From CALAED01 sp937891035 (GTDB taxonomy: Bacteria > Actinomycetota > Actinomycetes > Streptosporangiales > Streptosporangiaceae): DNA of 5,266 bases. Made by a program: the position numbers and the translations under genes. The stretch lies in contig DASQSZ010000346.1 in NCBI GenBank assembly GCA_035642125.1, positions 1 through 5,266 on the forward strand, read 5' to 3'. The notes below the pieces were generated by a model that was not told the DNA's origin, did no database searches, and was given only the letters and a program-made list of their open reading frames with translations. This document shows, piece by piece, positions 1-5,266 of this stretch (position 1 is the stretch's first letter; each line of letters begins with the position of its first letter).

Positions 1-765
1 CGGCTGGCGGCCCAGGTGGCGGCCGACCGCGCCGCCGGCGACCGGCCGTTCCTGGTGATCGGCACAGCCGGGACCACGGCCGCCGGAGTGATCGATCCGC
101 TCTCCGAGCTCGCCGACTTCTGCCGGGACCTGGGTGTGTGGTTCCACGTCGACGCCGCGTACGGCGGCGCCGCGGCCCTATCGGATCGGCTGCGGCCGGC
201 GCTGATGGGTATTGAGCGCGCCGACTCGATCACGCTGGACGCGCACAAGTGGCTGAGCGTGCCGATGGGCGCCGGCGCCCTGCTGTGCACCGACGGTGCG
301 GCGCTGACGGAGACCTTCCGGGTCACCACGTCTTTCATGCCGGCCGACGTGCCCGGCACCGTGGACCCCTACACCTCCAGTCACCAGTGGTCACGCCGGT
401 TCATGGGGCTGAAGCTGTTCCTCAGCCTCGCCGTCGCGGGCCGGACCGGGTACGCCGAGCAGCTCGAACGCGACGCCGACCTGGCCGATTACCTACGCGA
501 AGGGCTCGTCGGCGCCGGCTGGGACATCGTCAACGCCACTCCGCTTCCGGTGGTTTGCTTCGCCGATCCAGAGGACAGAACCTGGGAGCATCACGACGCG
601 CTCGCCCAGTTCGTCGTCGACGGCGGGCGCGCGTGGATCAGCCCAGTCCGGCTTAACGGGCGCGCGGCGCTGCGGGCCTGCGTCATTAGCCACCGCACCA
701 CGACCGCCGATATCGACGAGCTCGTGCGTGTCCTGAACGACGCCCGCGGCGATTGGCGGACCTGA
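1..765 (+). CDS. PLP-dependent group II amino-acid decarboxylase, C-terminal part (5' truncated by window)
   Basis: This frame is open from base 1 and stops with TGA at 763-765, giving the last 254 residues. It belongs to the group II (aromatic-L-amino-acid/glutamate/histidine-type) pyridoxal-phosphate decarboxylases, cytosolic enzymes that turn an amino acid into an amine and CO2. Residues 49-56 of the fragment read HVDAAYGG, whose Asp (51) pairs with the PLP ring nitrogen in this family. Residues 80-84 read DAHKW, whose Lys (83) would form the Schiff base with PLP. A SRRFMGLKLF stretch near residues 131-140 matches the family segment after the mobile catalytic loop, and Tyr124 just before it may be the loop tyrosine expected of decarboxylases rather than aldehyde synthases. 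Family members are usually about 450-520 residues, so roughly half is missing upstream. The substrate cannot be assigned from this part. The family call is firm; a GTG at 16 is internal and is not the start. Confidence 0.93.
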   Translation, partial: RLAAQVAADRAAGDRPFLVIGTAGTTAAGVIDPLSELADFCRDLGVWFHVDAAYGGAAALSDRLRPALMGIERADSITLDAHKWLSVPMGAGALLCTDGAALTETFRVTTSFMPADVPGTVDPYTSSHQWSRRFMGLKLFLSLAVAGRTGYAEQLERDADLADYLREGLVGAGWDIVNATPLPVVCFADPEDRTWEHHDALAQFVVDGGRAWISPVRLNGRAALRACVISHRTTTADIDELVRVLNDARGDWRT

Positions 766-777
766 CAGCCGCCGATT
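751..777 (+). terminator. Hairpin over the decarboxylase stop codon, possible terminator
   Basis: GGCGG (755-759) pairs perfectly with CCGCC (769-773) around a nine-base loop that contains the TGA stop. The stem can extend outward by four more pairs, two of them G-T wobbles. No T-run follows, so intrinsic termination is uncertain, although many actinomycete terminators lack a U-tract. The position at the very end of the gene is the main support. Confidence 0.35.
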
Positions 778-886
778 CACCCTGATTGAGCGACCTGCGG
801 CAGCCACGTCGGCAGCTGCAGCTCCGCCCGATCTGTCGCGTGGGGGAGGGGACCCGGCCACAACGGCCACCACTGTGCCCGGCGCG

Positions 887-1033
887 GCCGCGCACCTCAT
901 CCAGCGGGGGCAAGAAGAGGTTGGCCGTCTCGATCGTCTCCAGCATCGCCTGCCCATCGGCACGGCCGGAGACCGCATCGCACAACGGCCCGGACAACCG
1001 TGCCAGCACCGAGGTCTCCAGCAGAAACTCCGT
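887..1033 (-). pseudogene. Remnant of a MalT/LAL-type LuxR-family transcriptional regulator
   Basis: Read on the minus strand from 1033 to 887, 49 residues match the conserved segment after the NTPase core of large MalT/LAL-type LuxR regulators. They begin FLLETSVLARLSGPLCDAV and continue with GQAMLE..ETANLFL.PLDEVRG. In intact proteins this is followed by a Trp/Tyr/His-rich stretch (like WYRYHHLF) and then a long tetratricopeptide and HTH region. Here the resemblance ends abruptly at about 887, and it also ends on the other side at about 1033. The frame stays open further in both directions, but the flanking residues are unlike the family. Neither the Walker A motif nor the HTH is present nearby. 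Intact members are typically 800-1000 residues, so this is a relic of about 5 percent of a gene. It is recognised from family memory, not a database search. A short Trp-rich tail in another minus frame (777 to about 880) has no family I recognise. Confidence 0.6.
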
Positions 1034-1109
1034 GCCGGCTCCGTCTGCAAGCCGGCGGGGCCCGAACTGCTCCTGCTGACGAAGACCGGCCGCCGGACCA
1101 GCGGGGCTG

Positions 1110-1430
1110 CCCAGGTCCCCGAGCCCCGCGCTGCCGTCGCCCACCCTCGGCTCGATCACGCTGCTCCCGCTGCCGATGGTCTTCAAGCTCACCGGCAACG
1201 CCGACGTGAAGGTCTGGTTCCTCGCGATGTACCTGCCCGGCATCCTGGATGGCCCACCGCCGTAGGCATGGCCCTCATAGGGGCGCCTCTGCTACCTCGC
1301 GATCAAGACCGGCTGCTCGTTGGCTGGGGCCGGCTTCGGGGTTCTGGCGCTTTCCTACTCCCGGCGGCACCGCCTCCGGAACTCTTTCGGGCCTGGTCAG
1401 TGTGACGATGTGCGTGGGACTTCGGCGTAG
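1110..1430 (+). pseudogene. Possible remnant of a multi-pass membrane transporter (MFS/GPH-like), broken by stops
   Basis: Reading frame 3 gives a hydrophobic, membrane-like stretch from about 1140 (TLGSITLLPLPMVFKLTG, then VKVWFLAMYLPGIL), interrupted by TAG at 1263 and TAG at 1278. In the same frame it resumes at 1290 with CYLAIKTGCSLAGAGFGVL and stops at TAG 1428. The second piece resembles the segment near the C-terminus of glycoside-pentoside-hexuronide-type MFS transporters, where a Lys-Thr/Leu-Gly motif leads into a small-residue-rich helix. The two in-frame stops and the absence of the many other helices mean no functional carrier is encoded. There is no start codon with a ribosome binding site. 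It could also be a chance hydrophobic reading of GC-rich DNA, so the family name is tentative. The tail overlaps the 3' end of the gene on the opposite strand by about 34 bases. Confidence 0.35.
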
Positions 1431-2770
1431 GCCGTGAGACTGGCTCGGTCGGCGGCGGCGCGGCCTTCGGCCCATCCCTCGGTATCCCAACCTCGGCTCA
1501 CCGAATGTTGGGTGAGATGCCCGAAGATCGACTCCACGGCACGGTCGACCTGAGCGTCGCGCTCCGCGAGCACAGGAAGCAGGTCGCTGCGGCCGGTGTC
1601 AGCCGCCGCCTGGCTCACGGCGTCATCGACGGCGCCGCGCAGCCGTTCGCCGATGCGGTCGGTGAAGGAGGCAAGGAAAGTCTGCCGAAACGATCGGGTC
1701 CGGGACCTGCCGTGGCGGTCCTGTCGTGAGCCCCTTTGCACCATGGCGGTGGTTGCTTGCACGAGCAGCGATGTGAACAGCAGCTCAGCTGCCCGTACGT
1801 CTGCGGGGAACCCGACAATGGTGGAGAGTCCGAGTGTCTTGTGCCAGACGGTACGGCAACGGTTCGCTTCGGCGATCACCTGTAGCAACAGGACCTTGGG
1901 CGGTTCGTACGGGGCGTCGACGAACAATCGACGGCCGATTGGTTCTTGCTTGGTCTCATGATTCGTGTGGAGCAAAGCAGCGTCGATGCTGTGGCGAGTG
2001 ATGAGCTCTTGGGCCCGGGTAGTCAGTGCTTCGGCCTCTTCGGGGAACTCGGTCGACTCGGCCTTGCCCAGCAGTGCCCGGACCTTGCGCAACACCTTCT
2101 CGTCGACCTCGTCGGCCGCAAGCCGGCCCGGGGCGAAGACGCGTGCGGTGCCGGGACGCGGGCACAGCTCCTCCAACGGTGGGAGAGAGTGCAGGCAGGC
2201 ACCGACCACCACCGCGCAATGGATCAGAGCTTCCCGGTCGGCCTTCTCCCGCTCGCACCAAGCGCCGGGATACCGATCGTCCGGCTCCCACCATAGCCGC
2301 GCGTCGATCGCCTCGAGCTGCGCCGCCCACCGACCGTCCACAGTGGCGGGAGCGTAACCGCGCATCTCGGCGGCGATCGCATCCGTAGCCATCGCCGCTT
2401 CTCGCTTGCCCAGCTCACGTCCGAAGTGCCGGACGACCTCGGCCGGCTGCCAGCCGTTGCGCCATGCCTGTGTTACCGCGTTGCTGAGACCCAGCAGCAA
2501 CAGCCGATCGACGACCTTACGCCACGTGCTCGAGCCCTCGGCCAACCGGGCCGTACAGCGCCGCACGGTTTCCTCGTCACCGCGGATCCAGGCGTTCATC
2601 GCCTCGGCCAACAACTGGTCAGCCTGCTCGGCCGGGGTCTCGGGGGCAGGCATCCGCCACTGGCCGAACAGGTCGCCGAATGGATCGTCGCCCCCTGGCC
2701 GCTGGTGTCGCTGCCGTTGCTTGCGCCGCCTTTCCTTGGCGCGTCGCCGCTCCCGGTTGGCCTTGCCCAC
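1397..2770 (-). CDS. DUF2786 domain-containing protein of unknown function
   Basis: The gene encodes 457 residues, starting at GTG (2768-2770) and stopping at TGA (1397-1399). The N-terminus is very basic (MGKANRERRRAKERRRKQRQR, residues 1-21, run here split: MGKANRERRR then AKERRRKQRQR), suggesting nucleic-acid or ribosome contact; this is inference. Residues about 45-200 are mostly helical and match nothing I know. Residues about 224-264 form the DUF2786 domain, with KVRALLGKAEST followed by an Ala/Glu-rich helix and AQELITRHSI. Residues about 285-400 resemble the region that usually follows DUF2786 (DUF7168-like), with VGFPADVRAAELLFTSLLVQ and later SFRQTFLASF. DUF2786 proteins occur in actinobacteria and phages and have no established function. 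The protein has no signal peptide or membrane helix, so it is probably cytosolic. It stands alone, divergent from the beta-helix gene and pointing at the pseudogene tract. Its codons look less GC-biased than those of the neighbours, which may indicate transfer. Confidence 0.88.
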   Translation of the reverse strand: MGKANRERRRAKERRRKQRQRHQRPGGDDPFGDLFGQWRMPAPETPAEQADQLLAEAMNAWIRGDEETVRRCTARLAEGSSTWRKVVDRLLLLGLSNAVTQAWRNGWQPAEVVRHFGRELGKREAAMATDAIAAEMRGYAPATVDGRWAAQLEAIDARLWWEPDDRYPGAWCEREKADREALIHCAVVVGACLHSLPPLEELCPRPGTARVFAPGRLAADEVDEKVLRKVRALLGKAESTEFPEEAEALTTRAQELITRHSIDAALLHTNHETKQEPIGRRLFVDAPYEPPKVLLLQVIAEANRCRTVWHKTLGLSTIVGFPADVRAAELLFTSLLVQATTAMVQRGSRQDRHGRSRTRSFRQTFLASFTDRIGERLRGAVDDAVSQAAADTGRSDLLPVLAERDAQVDRAVESIFGHLTQHSVSRGWDTEGWAEGRAAADRASLTAYAEVPRTSSH

Positions 2771-2778
2771 TCAGCTCA

Positions 2779-2782
2779 CTCC
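2779..2782 (-). promoter_or_regulatory. Ribosome binding site of the DUF2786 gene
   Basis: On the minus strand GGAG lies eight bases before the GTG at 2768-2770. This placement, together with the basic N-terminus typical of such proteins, supports GTG as the true start. I saw no convincing -10/-35 pair further upstream. Confidence 0.6.
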
Positions 2783-2812
2783 AGCCCCGATGGATTCATG
2801 CGCCACTAGCTA

Positions 2813-3230
2813 ACCAGACAGCCATCGGCCACCATCGTCATACACGAACTTGTGGATGAAGGGGACCACGGTCGGCCTTCTCCAATCGACCGCCGGAATG
2901 CCGAGGCTCGCATCCACGCGGTTGCACCGCCGGTCCGCCGCTAACGGCGATGGGCCCGCACCGACCGCGCAGCGCCCGGGTCGCGTCCTTCGCGCCTCGC
3001 AGACTTTGCGTACAAAGCCCTGATCAAGGGATAGGCGTGGGTCATATGGCTCAGACGACGTGAGTCATGCGGCGCGGCACCCCACCCGTGACGGGTGTTC
3101 CTTGGACAGGAGAAGCCGTTCCCTTTTACCCGGGGATGGCGTGTACGAGCGAATGGCGTGCGGGGGCCCGAGCTTCCATACACCTCTCTCGTGGTTTGCA
3201 GCACATGCGAAGCGAATGGTGAGACCCCTT
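2813..3230. other. Spacer between divergent genes, no convincing gene
   Basis: About 420 bases lie between the start regions of two divergent genes. Small inverted repeats occur at 2936-2949 (CGCCG, loop CTAA, CGGCG), 3004-3017, 3018-3030 and 3083-3097. A 35-codon minus-strand frame beginning at GTG 2915-2917 and ending at TAG 2810-2812 has a protein-like composition (for example VVPFIHKFVYDDGGRWLSG) but no ribosome binding site; it may be a relic. Another minus frame, ending at 2941, is Arg/Ala-rich and unconvincing. A weak promoter-like pair, TTGCGT (3006-3011) and GATAGG (3030-3035), has 18 bases between its halves but matches consensus poorly. No tRNA or insertion-sequence end was recognised. 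Confidence 0.5.
3083..3097. promoter_or_regulatory. Perfect 15-bp inverted repeat, candidate operator
   Basis: CACCCG and CGGGTG are perfect inverted arms around TGA. The site lies about 150 bases before the start of the beta-helix gene and just before TTGGAC (3102-3107), which resembles a -35 element, although no good -10 follows at the right distance. A dimeric regulator could bind here; a short RNA hairpin is the alternative. The regulator is unknown. Confidence 0.3.
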
Positions 3231-3238
3231 GGGAGGGA
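3231..3238 (+). promoter_or_regulatory. Ribosome binding site that sets the start of the beta-helix gene
   Basis: GGGAGGGA contains a strong Shine-Dalgarno core (GGAGGG, 3232-3237), with seven bases between the core and ATG 3245. The reading frame is open back to 3095, but only the ATG at 3245 has this site and is followed directly by a signal peptide. Confidence 0.8.
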
Positions 3239-3244
3239 AGGTCC

Positions 3245-4588
3245 ATGCGCCCTGCGATCTGTTGGATCACTTACGTCTTGATCCTCACCGGTCTGCTGAC
3301 TCCGCCGGCCTTCGCCGACGAGGTGACGCCGCCCGTGGCCTCCGACTGCTCGGAGGACGTGACCAGCGAGTTCAACTCCTGGCTGGCCGGGGTCCCCGAC
3401 GGCTCCACCATCTCCTTGGCGTCCAACGGCTGCTATCTGTCCAACGGCACCATTCGAGTTGAGAATAGGAACAACCTCACGTTTCTCGGCAATGGCGCGA
3501 CCATCAAGGCCTCGGGGGAGCCGGCTTGCCGGGCGGGCTCGACCCGGAACGCTCAGGGGTACTGCGTCGTGCCTATCAACCCGGACGGCACCTGCCCGTC
3601 GGACAGCGTGGCTTCGGGGACCGGCGAGTGTGTGCGAAAGCCCGCCCGCCAGCAGCTGCAGTTCGTCCGGGGCGGTGGCTTCGTAGTGCGCGACGTGACG
3701 CTGCAGGGCTCGAACTTCACCGCCGACTGTGCTGTGCCGCCGCCGGCGCAGGACACGTGCTACGACTCGCTGCGCGAGGGCGACGGCAATCTGTACGTGT
3801 ACGGGTCGGACGGGGTCCTGATCGACAACGTACGTTTCAAGAACGCGTGGGACGACGCGGTGGTTGCGGCCCCGATCGGTGCCAGGGACGGCAACGGAAC
3901 CGGAGCCGTCATGGCCCGGCGCGTCACCGTCCAGAATTCGACGGTCGACACCGCGGGGCGGCACGCGTTCACGTGCATCGGTTGCAAGGACTTCGTCGTC
4001 CGTGACAACACGGTCACGAACGTCGGCTACTGGGGAGTGGACGTGGAAATCTCGGCGAACACGTGGACCGGCGACATCGTCCTGGAGCGCAACCGGTTCA
4101 GCAACATCTACGTCGGGATCCTGGCCGTCACCCCGGCCAACGCGCCGTCGACGCTCGGGCCGATCGTGGTGCGCGACAACGTCCGGACCGACGCGCCGGC
4201 CTTCTGCATGTACGGCTTCGTGATCGGCCGCGACGATCGGTCGCCGCCTCAGTACGTCGAGGTCACCGGCAACCACGTTCGCGCCGTGGCCGGTGGTGTC
4301 GTGGTCAGGAACACCCCGGAAGCGAAGGTGGCCGACAACACCTTTGAAGTGGACCGCAGTGTTCCCTGCGCCGTGGCGAAGGGCGTCGTGTTCTCGAAGG
4401 TGTCGAGCGGCTCGGTCATCGGGAACACCGTTCTCAACACAAATCAGCCGTTCGAGATCGTGACCTCTGTAGTGACGGTGTGCGGAAATCGCACGACGCC
4501 GACCGGCGCGTTCGATCAGCCGGTGACGTGCGACGACATGCGCGGGGACCTGGCCAGCGCGAAGCGCCCATCTTCGCGGGGCGAGTAG
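3245..4588 (+). CDS. Secreted right-handed parallel beta-helix repeat protein
   Basis: The protein has 447 residues. Residues 1-24 are a Sec signal peptide: a short Arg-bearing start, a hydrophobic core (about 5-19) and a likely cut after AFA (24). Residues 40-90 look like the N-terminal entry of pectate-lyase-3-like helices (WLAGVPDGSTISL, then NNLTFLGNGATI). From about 140 to 415 there are repeated rungs rich in V/I/N/D/G, such as FVVRDVTLQGSN, VLIDNVRFKN, VTVQNSTV, FVVRDNTVTNV, IVLERNRFSN, IVVRDNVR, VEVTGNHVRAV and AKVADNTFEV. Such folds are often carbohydrate lyases, hydrolases or binding proteins, but no catalytic set is recognisable, so the substrate is unknown. The mature chain has 14 cysteines, which fits disulphide bonding outside the cell. 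Four of them form a duplicated C-x11-C insertion at 95-129, and residues 244-247 are CIGC. No cell-wall anchor is seen, so the protein is probably released. It is transcribed alone. Confidence 0.9.
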   Translation: MRPAICWITYVLILTGLLTPPAFADEVTPPVASDCSEDVTSEFNSWLAGVPDGSTISLASNGCYLSNGTIRVENRNNLTFLGNGATIKASGEPACRAGSTRNAQGYCVVPINPDGTCPSDSVASGTGECVRKPARQQLQFVRGGGFVVRDVTLQGSNFTADCAVPPPAQDTCYDSLREGDGNLYVYGSDGVLIDNVRFKNAWDDAVVAAPIGARDGNGTGAVMARRVTVQNSTVDTAGRHAFTCIGCKDFVVRDNTVTNVGYWGVDVEISANTWTGDIVLERNRFSNIYVGILAVTPANAPSTLGPIVVRDNVRTDAPAFCMYGFVIGRDDRSPPQYVEVTGNHVRAVAGGVVVRNTPEAKVADNTFEVDRSVPCAVAKGVVFSKVSSGSVIGNTVLNTNQPFEIVTSVVTVCGNRTTPTGAFDQPVTCDDMRGDLASAKRPSSRGE

Positions 4589-4592
4589 AGCG

Positions 4593-4627
4593 GCCGTCCT
4601 TTAACGGGAGCGACACTCCCATACGGC
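4593..4627 (+). terminator. Hairpin after the beta-helix gene, candidate terminator
   Basis: Starting five bases past the stop codon, GGGAG (4606-4610) and CTCCC (4616-4620) form a perfect stem around CGACA. An outer pair, GCCGT (4593-4597) and ACGGC (4623-4627), can add a second stem with internal bulges. There is no T-run. The position between two same-strand genes suggests it separates their transcripts. Confidence 0.45.
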
Positions 4628-4666
4628 GGTCTCGATCTCGATGAGGTATGGAATGTCCGGCGGCCT

Positions 4667-4687
4667 GACACATGATGGAGACGTGTC
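4667..4687. promoter_or_regulatory. Inverted repeat upstream of the amidase, possible operator
   Basis: GACAC (4667-4671) and GTGTC (4683-4687) are perfect inverted arms separated by 11 bases, giving centres about one and a half helical turns apart. The repeat lies 30 bases before the amidase ATG, where a repressor could block transcription. Five-base arms also occur by chance, and no clear -10/-35 pair was seen beside it. Confidence 0.22.
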
Positions 4688-4717
4688 CCGGTCGCCGACT
4701 GATAGGGGAGCCGCCGC

Positions 4718-5266
4718 ATGGTTCAGATTCCTTCCCACGATGAGCTGGCCGGCATCGCCGAGCACTACGGGCTCGGGCTTTCCGCCAAGGACATCGACGA
4801 GTTCGCTGAGCCCGTGGGCGGCGTGCTGAGCTCATGGGACGCCGTCGAGCGGCTCTATGCCCGGGTCGCGCCGCGGCCCCGTTCGGACCGGCCGTGGCAC
4901 CGGCCGGACGAGGCGGCCAATCCGCTGGGCGCGTGGTATGTGCGTACGGAGATCCGAGAGAACGACGACGGCCCGCTCGCCGGGCGCACCGTCGCGATCA
5001 AGGACAACACGATGGTCGCGGGCGTGCCGATGATGAACGGCTCACGGACGCTTGAGGGCTTCGTCCCCACCCGGGACGCGACCGTGGTGAGCCGCCTGCT
5101 CGCGGCCGGCGCCACGATCACCGGGAAGGCGGTGTGCGAGGACCTGTGCTTTTCGGGTGGGAGCCACACCTCACGGACCGGCCCGGTACGCAACCCCTGG
5201 GACCTGGGTCGTTCGGCGGGTGGCTCGTCAAGCGGCAGCGCGGCGCTGGTGGCCGCCGGTGAGGTC
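4718..5266 (+). CDS. Amidase-signature family amidase, N-terminal part (3' truncated by window)
   Basis: ATG at 4718 follows AGGGGAG (4704-4710) by seven bases, and the frame is open to the window end, giving 183 residues. Amidases of this family hydrolyse carboxamides to acid and ammonia with a Ser-cisSer-Lys triad in the cytosol. The fragment closely resembles the enantiomer-selective amidases that accompany nitrile hydratase in Rhodococcus. Shared elements are the N-terminal helical extension, NPLGAWYV (68-75), GRTVAIKDN (89-97), AGVPMMNGSRTLEGF (101-115) and GKAVCEDLCFSGG (136-148). Lys95 is the predicted triad Lys. GGSSSGSAALVA (168-179) is the amidase signature, with Ser170 as the cis-Ser; the nucleophilic Ser, expected near 194, lies beyond the window. 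Family members are usually about 500-520 residues. The usual partners, nitrile hydratase subunits, would be to the right and cannot be seen. GatA is a less likely alternative because of the N-terminal extension. The similarity is recalled, not computed. Confidence 0.93.
   Translation, partial: MVQIPSHDELAGIAEHYGLGLSAKDIDEFAEPVGGVLSSWDAVERLYARVAPRPRSDRPWHRPDEAANPLGAWYVRTEIRENDDGPLAGRTVAIKDNTMVAGVPMMNGSRTLEGFVPTRDATVVSRLLAAGATITGKAVCEDLCFSGGSHTSRTGPVRNPWDLGRSAGGSSSGSAALVAAGEV

Noticed and set aside
493..1050. Minus-strand open frame overlapping the decarboxylase 3' end
   Set aside because: It is largely antisense to the conserved decarboxylase and out of frame with the regulator remnant; the Arg/Pro/Ala-rich product is unlike any family.
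875..1405. Plus-strand open frame across the pseudogene tract
   Set aside because: It runs antisense to the regulator remnant and then out of frame with the membrane-like segments; its Arg/Pro-rich product has no recognisable family.
3001..3100. Possible tRNA or attachment site in the spacer
   Set aside because: The small hairpins do not assemble into a cloverleaf, no TΨC-like arm is present, and no integrase gene or matching repeat was seen.
3095..3244. Upstream extension of the beta-helix reading frame
   Set aside because: The ATG at 3245 has a strong ribosome binding site and opens directly into a signal peptide; the extra 50 codons would bury it and have no start signal.
2941..3270. Minus-strand frame of 109 codons in the divergent spacer
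   Set aside because: It overlaps the ribosome binding site and start of the beta-helix gene, lacks its own ribosome binding site, and its product is basic and featureless.
3065..4276. Long minus-strand open frame of 403 codons opposite the beta-helix gene
   Set aside because: It is the antisense shadow of a GC-rich gene. The translation is dominated by Arg, Val, Asp and Ala without domains, and the plus strand has a ribosome binding site, signal peptide and clear rungs.
1..5266. CRISPR array, insertion sequence or defence system
   Set aside because: No regularly spaced repeats, transposase motifs, terminal inverted repeats with target duplications, or defence protein families were recognised.

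Overview
The window is very GC-rich, with strongly GC-ending codons in most genes and GGAG-type ribosome binding sites. This fits a high-GC actinomycete (Actinomycetota) chromosome; the genus cannot be read from the sequence. Four genes are credible: the 3' part of a PLP-dependent group II amino-acid decarboxylase (+, 1-765), a complete DUF2786-family protein (-, 1397-2770), a complete secreted right-handed beta-helix protein (+, 3245-4588), and the 5' part of an amidase-signature enzyme resembling the nitrile-pathway amidases of Rhodococcus (+, 4718-5266).

Layout: after the decarboxylase comes about 630 bp without an intact gene. It holds two apparent gene remnants in opposite orientation. 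One is a minus-strand piece (887-1033) of the ATPase part of a MalT/LAL-type LuxR regulator. The other is a plus-strand piece (about 1110-1430), broken by two stop codons, that looks like part of a multi-pass (MFS/GPH-like) transporter. The DUF2786 gene reads towards these remnants, and its 3' end overlaps the end of the transporter-like frame. Between the DUF2786 gene and the beta-helix gene, which diverge, lie about 470 bp with small inverted repeats but no convincing gene or promoter. The beta-helix gene is followed by a hairpin and a short spacer, then the amidase.

The genes do not form an operon or a recognisable pathway. They lie on alternating strands, separated by spacers, with unrelated predicted roles: amine formation, an unknown DUF2786 role, an exported beta-helix protein, and amide hydrolysis. 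The picture is an accessory stretch with gene decay beside ordinary metabolic genes. I found no convincing undescribed multi-gene system. The points most worth a second look are the decayed regulator and transporter fragments, the duplicated Cys-x11-Cys insertion and CxxC pair in the beta-helix protein, and whether nitrile hydratase genes follow the amidase beyond the right edge.
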